This document shows positions 59,699 through 64,000 of a stretch of DNA of 64,000 nucleotides, piece by piece. The position numbers and the translations under genes are program-made. The DNA is from Listeria innocua (lineage in GTDB: Bacteria; Bacillota; Bacilli; Lactobacillales; Listeriaceae): the NCBI RefSeq assembly GCF_028596125.1, contig NZ_CP117229.1, forward strand, positions 480,001-544,000. Direction: 5' to 3'. The notes below the pieces were generated by a model. That model did no database searches. It was given only the letters and a program-made list of their open reading frames with translations, and was not told the DNA's origin. How positions within the stretch are numbered: the first letter of the stretch is position 1; the number at the start of each line of letters is the position of its first letter.

Positions 59699-61693
59699 AT
59701 GAAACTGAACTGGAAGCCACTGTTGCTTTTTATATTATTATTAGCGCTTTGTTCTCCTGTGTATTCATTCGCGGAAGAAACAAGAGAAGCACTAGCACCG
59801 AAAACTACTGAAACGCCAGAATTAACAAAAACGAACGACAACTTAAATAAAACAATCTTAACCCCTGAAAAAAAACAAGCAAACAATAATTCAGAAACCG
59901 AAAATAAAACCAAAGAAAGTCAAACAAATAAAAAAGCGCAGACCCCACTTAAAAACCTAAAAAATACCCTTCCCCCGATTCCGCCTAATAGCAAAATTTC
60001 GGATATTTTTAAAGACCCGGGGATGGCTAATGCAATAGCTGAAAATTTATCAACATACAATAATAAAAGGAGTGTGGATTCTATTGTAACAGAAGCAGAG
60101 TTGAAATCAATTACAAGTTTGTGGTCCGTAAACTGGGGTGTTTACGATAAGCCCTTAATTAAATCAATTGAAGGAATCCAATATCTTACTGAGCTGGAAA
60201 CTATCCTTTTTCAAAAGAATGAAATAACAGATTTGTCTCCGTTTTTGAAATCACCTAATGGATTTCCACGCTTGGTTAATCTTGTGTTGGAGCATAGTAA
60301 AATAACAGATCCATCTGTATTACCAAAAATAAAAATGCCTTTAATAGAGCACATCGCTCTCACGGGCAACCAAATTATCGACCTGTCTAGCTTAAAAAAC
60401 ATTGCTGATGATTCAAAACCAAAACTTAGAAGTGTAGGTTTACACTCACAAGAGATTGTGCTTCCTAAATTAACCGTTTCTAGCAAAAAGCCTTTTTCAT
60501 TAATTAGTATGAATATTATAGGAGATTCTATTTATAGGAGCCGTTCATATTCTCCAGCTGCAACATTTGACACTTCAACTTCAACTATTACTTGGTCGAA
60601 AGAAGTAATGATGAAAAAACCAAATATAACATTTACGGAGCGTGTATATCCGCCAAAGGTTACAACTGTACCTGGCGTGCACTACTACTGGCGAGATAAT
60701 TCAGTCTCACTTGGAAGAATTAGAATGGACTTCTCTGGATATGTAAAACAACTACTTGAGTACCTCGGTCCTCCAAAAATAATTTCATCGAAAGACGTTC
60801 TATATGAAGTAAATACGCCGCTAACGGAAAGCAAATTTTTAGAAGATGCCAAGATTGTTACAGATCAGGAAACAACTATTACTACTAACTTTAATTCGAT
60901 AATAAAAAATACTTCAGTTGCTGGTGTCTACTTTGTAACGGCCACAGCGTCTAATATAGAAGGCGAAGTTTCTAAAGATATAAAGGTTGTTATTAAGAAT
61001 AAGCAACCAGTCATCACTGCAAAAAGTGAATATACTTATTTAGTAGGTGAAAACGTTGACTCGAATCAATTTCGACAAGACATCAATGCGACTTTAACTG
61101 GCCCAGGGAGCGTTCCTAATGATTTGAAAGATGACTTTGCTTCGAAGGTGGATTTAAATAAAGCAGGCGATTATTTCGTCGAGCTTTCCACTCCTGATAG
61201 GCCACCGTTAACCGATGCTGCTAAACCAGTGACAATTTTAGTACGTGTCAGGGAAGGCTTAGAGATGAAAATTTCAGATGATTTTCGGATGGACGTGGAT
61301 GAAAATACTGACCCCATTCCTATTTCGAATAATAAGCAAACTCTAAAATGTTTTGCTCAGGAGGGAGACGCTGAAATAGAAGTACTTGATAGAAGAAGGG
61401 CGAAACAAGGATGGACTATAACTGGAATGATGAGCCCTTTTAAAAACGAGAAAGGAGACATATTAGAAACTTCTCTTAAGTATCAAAAAGAGTCATCAGA
61501 AAGTAGTCCGATATTTTTGAATGCGACTAATCAACCAATTGAAACGAAACAACCAACTGACCAATCTGGAGAAATTACAACTACTTTTAATTTGCAAAAT
61601 AACTTAACTCTAGAAGTTCTACCAAATGATGCATTAGTAACGGGAATTTATGAAGCTACGGTCACATGGACTTTAGAGGATGTACCTAGATAA
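59699..61693 (+). CDS. Leucine-rich-repeat surface protein with C-terminal WxL domain, copy 2
   Basis: A 664-residue paralogue of the protein at 54259-56364, in the same order: signal peptide (near SFAEET), Thr/Asn/Lys-rich spacer, short leucine-rich repeat region (about 120-235; LIEHIALTGNQIIDLSSL), Ig-like regions (about 350-515) and WxL domain with QGWTITG and VTWTLEDVP. The spacer and the repeats have diverged most, while the WxL end is well kept, as expected if ligand binding differs and anchoring is shared. A GAAGGAGA site precedes the ATG. Confidence 0.9.
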   Translation: MKLNWKPLLLFILLLALCSPVYSFAEETREALAPKTTETPELTKTNDNLNKTILTPEKKQANNNSETENKTKESQTNKKAQTPLKNLKNTLPPIPPNSKISDIFKDPGMANAIAENLSTYNNKRSVDSIVTEAELKSITSLWSVNWGVYDKPLIKSIEGIQYLTELETILFQKNEITDLSPFLKSPNGFPRLVNLVLEHSKITDPSVLPKIKMPLIEHIALTGNQIIDLSSLKNIADDSKPKLRSVGLHSQEIVLPKLTVSSKKPFSLISMNIIGDSIYRSRSYSPAATFDTSTSTITWSKEVMMKKPNITFTERVYPPKVTTVPGVHYYWRDNSVSLGRIRMDFSGYVKQLLEYLGPPKIISSKDVLYEVNTPLTESKFLEDAKIVTDQETTITTNFNSIIKNTSVAGVYFVTATASNIEGEVSKDIKVVIKNKQPVITAKSEYTYLVGENVDSNQFRQDINATLTGPGSVPNDLKDDFASKVDLNKAGDYFVELSTPDRPPLTDAAKPVTILVRVREGLEMKISDDFRMDVDENTDPIPISNNKQTLKCFAQEGDAEIEVLDRRRAKQGWTITGMMSPFKNEKGDILETSLKYQKESSESSPIFLNATNQPIETKQPTDQSGEITTTFNLQNNLTLEVLPNDALVTGIYEATVTWTLEDVPR

Positions 61694-61721
61694 AAAAATA
61701 AATAGAAGGAGACTTCGAAGC

Positions 61722-62012
61722 GTGAAAAAATATATTCTAATTGTTATAGGTTGTACTGTTTTATTTCTTTTTCCATTAGAAAGTAGCGCGTATACAGATA
61801 CAGCAATAAGTAAGGCAGGTGTAACTTTTGTGAGAGATAAAAACCGCCCTGCACAGGTTTTTGGAACAGATGACAGGAGCGGCACTTTTCCTTCCAAAGG
61901 TCCAATTAAGCGGCTTCCTAAAACCGGAGATAATAGTGATTCTTACTTTATTTTACTAGGTGTAAGCCTCCTTTTAATTGCCAAAAAGAACTTATTTAAG
62001 GGGGTGAAGTAA
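61722..62012 (+). CDS. Very small LPXTG protein of the WxL operon, copy 2
   Basis: A 96-residue paralogue of the protein at 56384-56677: signal peptide (near SSAYTD), about 45 mature residues including GTDDRSGTFPSK, then the sorting signal LPKTGDN, a hydrophobic stretch and KGVK. The GTG at 61722 lies eight bases after AAGGAG; the frame opens earlier at 61680 inside the LRR gene. The segment GTDDRxGT is shared with copy 1 and may be a binding motif. Confidence 0.85.
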   Translation: MKKYILIVIGCTVLFLFPLESSAYTDTAISKAGVTFVRDKNRPAQVFGTDDRSGTFPSKGPIKRLPKTGDNSDSYFILLGVSLLLIAKKNLFKGVK

Positions 62013-62063
62013 AAAAAGCTAATCTTAAATAAACAATAACATAACAGAAAAAGGAGAATAATA

Positions 62064-62906
62064 ATGATAAGAAAAACAACAAAGGTAATTTCAACAAGTT
62101 TATTAGCACTAGGATTAATCGTGACACCGGTACTTTCTGAAGATTTTGCGTCTGCAGCAACTAAAGTCAATAAAGATACAAAAGGAACCATCAAATTTGA
62201 TAAAAGCACAACACCAACTCCCGAACCAATAACTCCAGATCCAACTGAAACAGACCCAGTAGTACCAAGTCCAGACAATCCACCCGTGAGTTCGGACGGA
62301 TTATGGATACTTGCTATATCCAACTGGGATTTCGGAACTCAAAGTGTATCTGCTTTATCTTCTGGAGCTTTGAACATTCATGCCGAAGATGACACGCTTT
62401 CTACGTATACAGATACAAATGGCAATGGGCAGCAAGACTTACCAGGAGAAGCATCCGTATCAAAAAAAGTGACTCCGTATGCACAAATAAGTGATTTACG
62501 TGGTACTAATACTGGTTGGACGCTTTCTGTTACAGCTAGTGAGTTTAAAGATAGTTCCACGCCAGCTAAAAAAATTCAAGGTGCTCAGTTAACGATTCCG
62601 AAATCTACTGTCGCAACAGTCAATTCGACAGCGAAAGCGCCAACTGGTTATGATAATATAACTATTCCGATGACGGGTCTCAGCACGGTTCCTGTAATGG
62701 CAGCCAAAGATAAACAAACAGCGACACCGACTAACTTTAGTGATGACGAAGGTATGGGAACTTGGACAGATAGCTTTGGTTCAGCAGCAAAAAATGCAAC
62801 ACAAACAACAAAACCTAAATTATCCATTCCACAAAATACCGTTATTGAAGATGGAACTTATCAAAGTAAGTTAACTTGGACGTTAAGCGACACGCCAGCA
62901 ATTTAA
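62064..62906 (+). CDS. WxL-domain cell-surface protein, copy 2
   Basis: A 280-residue WxL protein of the same length as copy 1: signal peptide (near SAATKV), Pro/Thr-rich stretch, then the WxL domain with NTGWTLSVT and LTWTLSDTP. Most differences are conservative. GGAG precedes the ATG. It is followed by the same type of hairpin and then by the DUF916 gene. Confidence 0.92.
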   Translation: MIRKTTKVISTSLLALGLIVTPVLSEDFASAATKVNKDTKGTIKFDKSTTPTPEPITPDPTETDPVVPSPDNPPVSSDGLWILAISNWDFGTQSVSALSSGALNIHAEDDTLSTYTDTNGNGQQDLPGEASVSKKVTPYAQISDLRGTNTGWTLSVTASEFKDSSTPAKKIQGAQLTIPKSTVATVNSTAKAPTGYDNITIPMTGLSTVPVMAAKDKQTATPTNFSDDEGMGTWTDSFGSAAKNATQTTKPKLSIPQNTVIEDGTYQSKLTWTLSDTPAI

Positions 62907-62914
62907 CATTTTTT

Positions 62915-62954
62915 AAAAGAGAAAACTTCATCTTTTTATGTTGTTTTCTCTTTT
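62915..62954 (+). terminator. Hairpin between WxL and DUF916 genes, operon 2
   Basis: Perfect 12-base arms AAAAGAGAAAAC and GTTTTCTCTTTT, loop of 16 bases, at the same place as in operon 1. Confidence 0.72.
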
Positions 62955-62984
62955 TAAATTGAGGAATTAGGAGGAAATTTAGAC

Positions 62985-64000
62985 TTGAAAAAAATATTCG
63001 CTATTGTCTTTGTATGTTTTTTTACTTTTATTTTTTTTCACGGTCAAACAGTGGCAGCAGCGAAAGCGGAAGGGAAATTCTCTGTCAAAGCAATCCTGCC
63101 TGAGAACCAAGCGTCTGGTGTTACTTATTTTGATTTACAAATGGCTCCAGAAGATAAACAAACTATAAAAGTAGAACTAATGAACCAAGGGAAAGAACAA
63201 ATCACGATTAAATGTGTGGCCAATACAGCTGTTACTAACGAAATGGGGTACGTAGATTATTCGATTCCAAAAGCAAAAACGGATAAAACATTAAAGTATC
63301 CATTTTCAGATATAGTAAAAGCGAGTGAATCAGAAGTAACACTTAAACCGAATGAAACAAAAATATGGTCTCTCGATATTAATATGCCAGCAGAGAGTTA
63401 TGATGGCATTATTTTAGGTGGGCTACATTTCCAAGAAAAGAAAGATGAAGAAAAGGAAAAAGATACCTCTAAAAAAGAAGTCCAAATTAAAAATGAGTAC
63501 GCCTATGTAATCGGAGTGAAGCTTACAGAAAAAACGACGATTGTAAAGCCGAACTTGGAATTAAATGAAATTAAACCGGCATCGCGAAACTACCGAAATG
63601 TAGTCGAAATAAACTTGCAAAATACAAAAGCGACCTTAGTTGGCGGGATGGCCGTGGATGCAAAAATATATAAAGATGGTAGCAAGAAAGTATTGCGTGA
63701 ATCAAAACGAACCGACCTTTCTATGGCCCCAAACTCCAACTTTAATTACAGTGTGGACTGGGAAAATCAAGAATTAAAACCCGGTAAATACAAAGTGGAG
63801 TTGGTAGCTAAAACAGCCGATGATAAGTGGGAATGGGTAAAAGAATTTACCATTTCAGAGGAAGATGCTAAAAAGGCTAATAAGGTGGCTCTAGGGCTTG
63901 AGAAAGACTACACTTGGATGTATGTGACGGGTGGTATTTTACTCGTATTCCTTGTGATAGCAACAGCTTATTTTATTGGAAAACGAGCTAGGAAAAAAGA
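62985..64000 (+). CDS. DUF916/DUF3324 membrane-anchored protein, copy 2 (cut by window end)
   Basis: Start is TTG after AGGAGG, as in copy 1. I translated the frame by eye to the window end without finding a stop or frameshift: signal peptide, DUF916 (FSVKAILPENQ), DUF3324 with VVEINLQNTKATLVGGMAVD, and a C-terminal membrane helix followed by GKRARKK. By comparison with copy 1 only a few codons are missing. It is the last gene of operon 2. Confidence 0.9.
   Translation, partial: MKKIFAIVFVCFFTFIFFHGQTVAAAKAEGKFSVKAILPENQASGVTYFDLQMAPEDKQTIKVELMNQGKEQITIKCVANTAVTNEMGYVDYSIPKAKTDKTLKYPFSDIVKASESEVTLKPNETKIWSLDINMPAESYDGIILGGLHFQEKKDEEKEKDTSKKEVQIKNEYAYVIGVKLTEKTTIVKPNLELNEIKPASRNYRNVVEINLQNTKATLVGGMAVDAKIYKDGSKKVLRESKRTDLSMAPNSNFNYSVDWENQELKPGKYKVELVAKTADDKWEWVKEFTISEEDAKKANKVALGLEKDYTWMYVTGGILLVFLVIATAYFIGKRARKK

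Overview
The window looks like a low-GC Listeria chromosome, almost certainly Listeria monocytogenes or a very close relative. I base this on recognised gene order and families, with no database search: the rliB-type CRISPR behind a second prs gene, an LPXTG leucine-rich-repeat protein, the five-gene pss exopolysaccharide operon with a degenerate GGDEF protein, a lin0512-family gene, the PBPC1-type serine hydrolase and a glucitol PTS. Starts are usually marked by strong GGAGG-type ribosome binding sites, with TTG or GTG used in several genes.

Layout. 1-3.6 kb: end of a pentose/polyol operon (ribulose-phosphate epimerase, zinc polyol dehydrogenase, galactitol-type PTS IIB and IIC). 3.7-5.0 kb: divergent prs paralogue, then a minimal cas-less CRISPR (two repeats, one spacer). 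5.1-7.3 kb: lipoprotein, amidotransferase, lin0512/MarR pair. 7.4-10.1 kb: LPXTG LRR protein with a long leader, and a universal stress protein. 10.1-16 kb: CapA-like protein, histidine-phosphatase lipoprotein behind an attenuator-like leader, DUF1304 protein, drug exporter, ROK regulator.

16-24.3 kb is an accessory island: type I restriction-modification genes hsdR-hsdM-hsdS, a tyrosine recombinase and a second, inverted hsdS cassette. Two nested pairs of inverted repeats in the hsdS genes predict DNA inversion and up to four sequence specificities.

24.3-30 kb: GH4 phospho-glycosidase with divergent RpiR regulator, small membrane protein, SulP transporter, MerR/TipAS regulator. 30-37.2 kb: pss exopolysaccharide operon. 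37.2-47.3 kb: methyltransferase, ACT/UPF0210 pair, LacI regulator with its GH4 target, two M20 amidohydrolases, LacD aldolase, serine hydrolase. 47.3-53.2 kb: Fur-controlled iron-siderophore binding protein and a glucitol PTS operon with its SorC regulator.

53.3-64 kb: two tandem copies of a five-gene cell-surface operon: CRP/PrfA-like regulator, LRR protein with a WxL domain, very small LPXTG protein, WxL protein, DUF916/DUF3324 membrane protein (the last is cut by the window end). Both copies carry the same 14-bp palindrome placed the same distance from a -10 element, as PrfA boxes are, plus an upstream conserved block and a hairpin between the WxL and DUF916 genes. This is the strongest candidate for a little-described regulated surface system; the invertible hsdS locus is the second.
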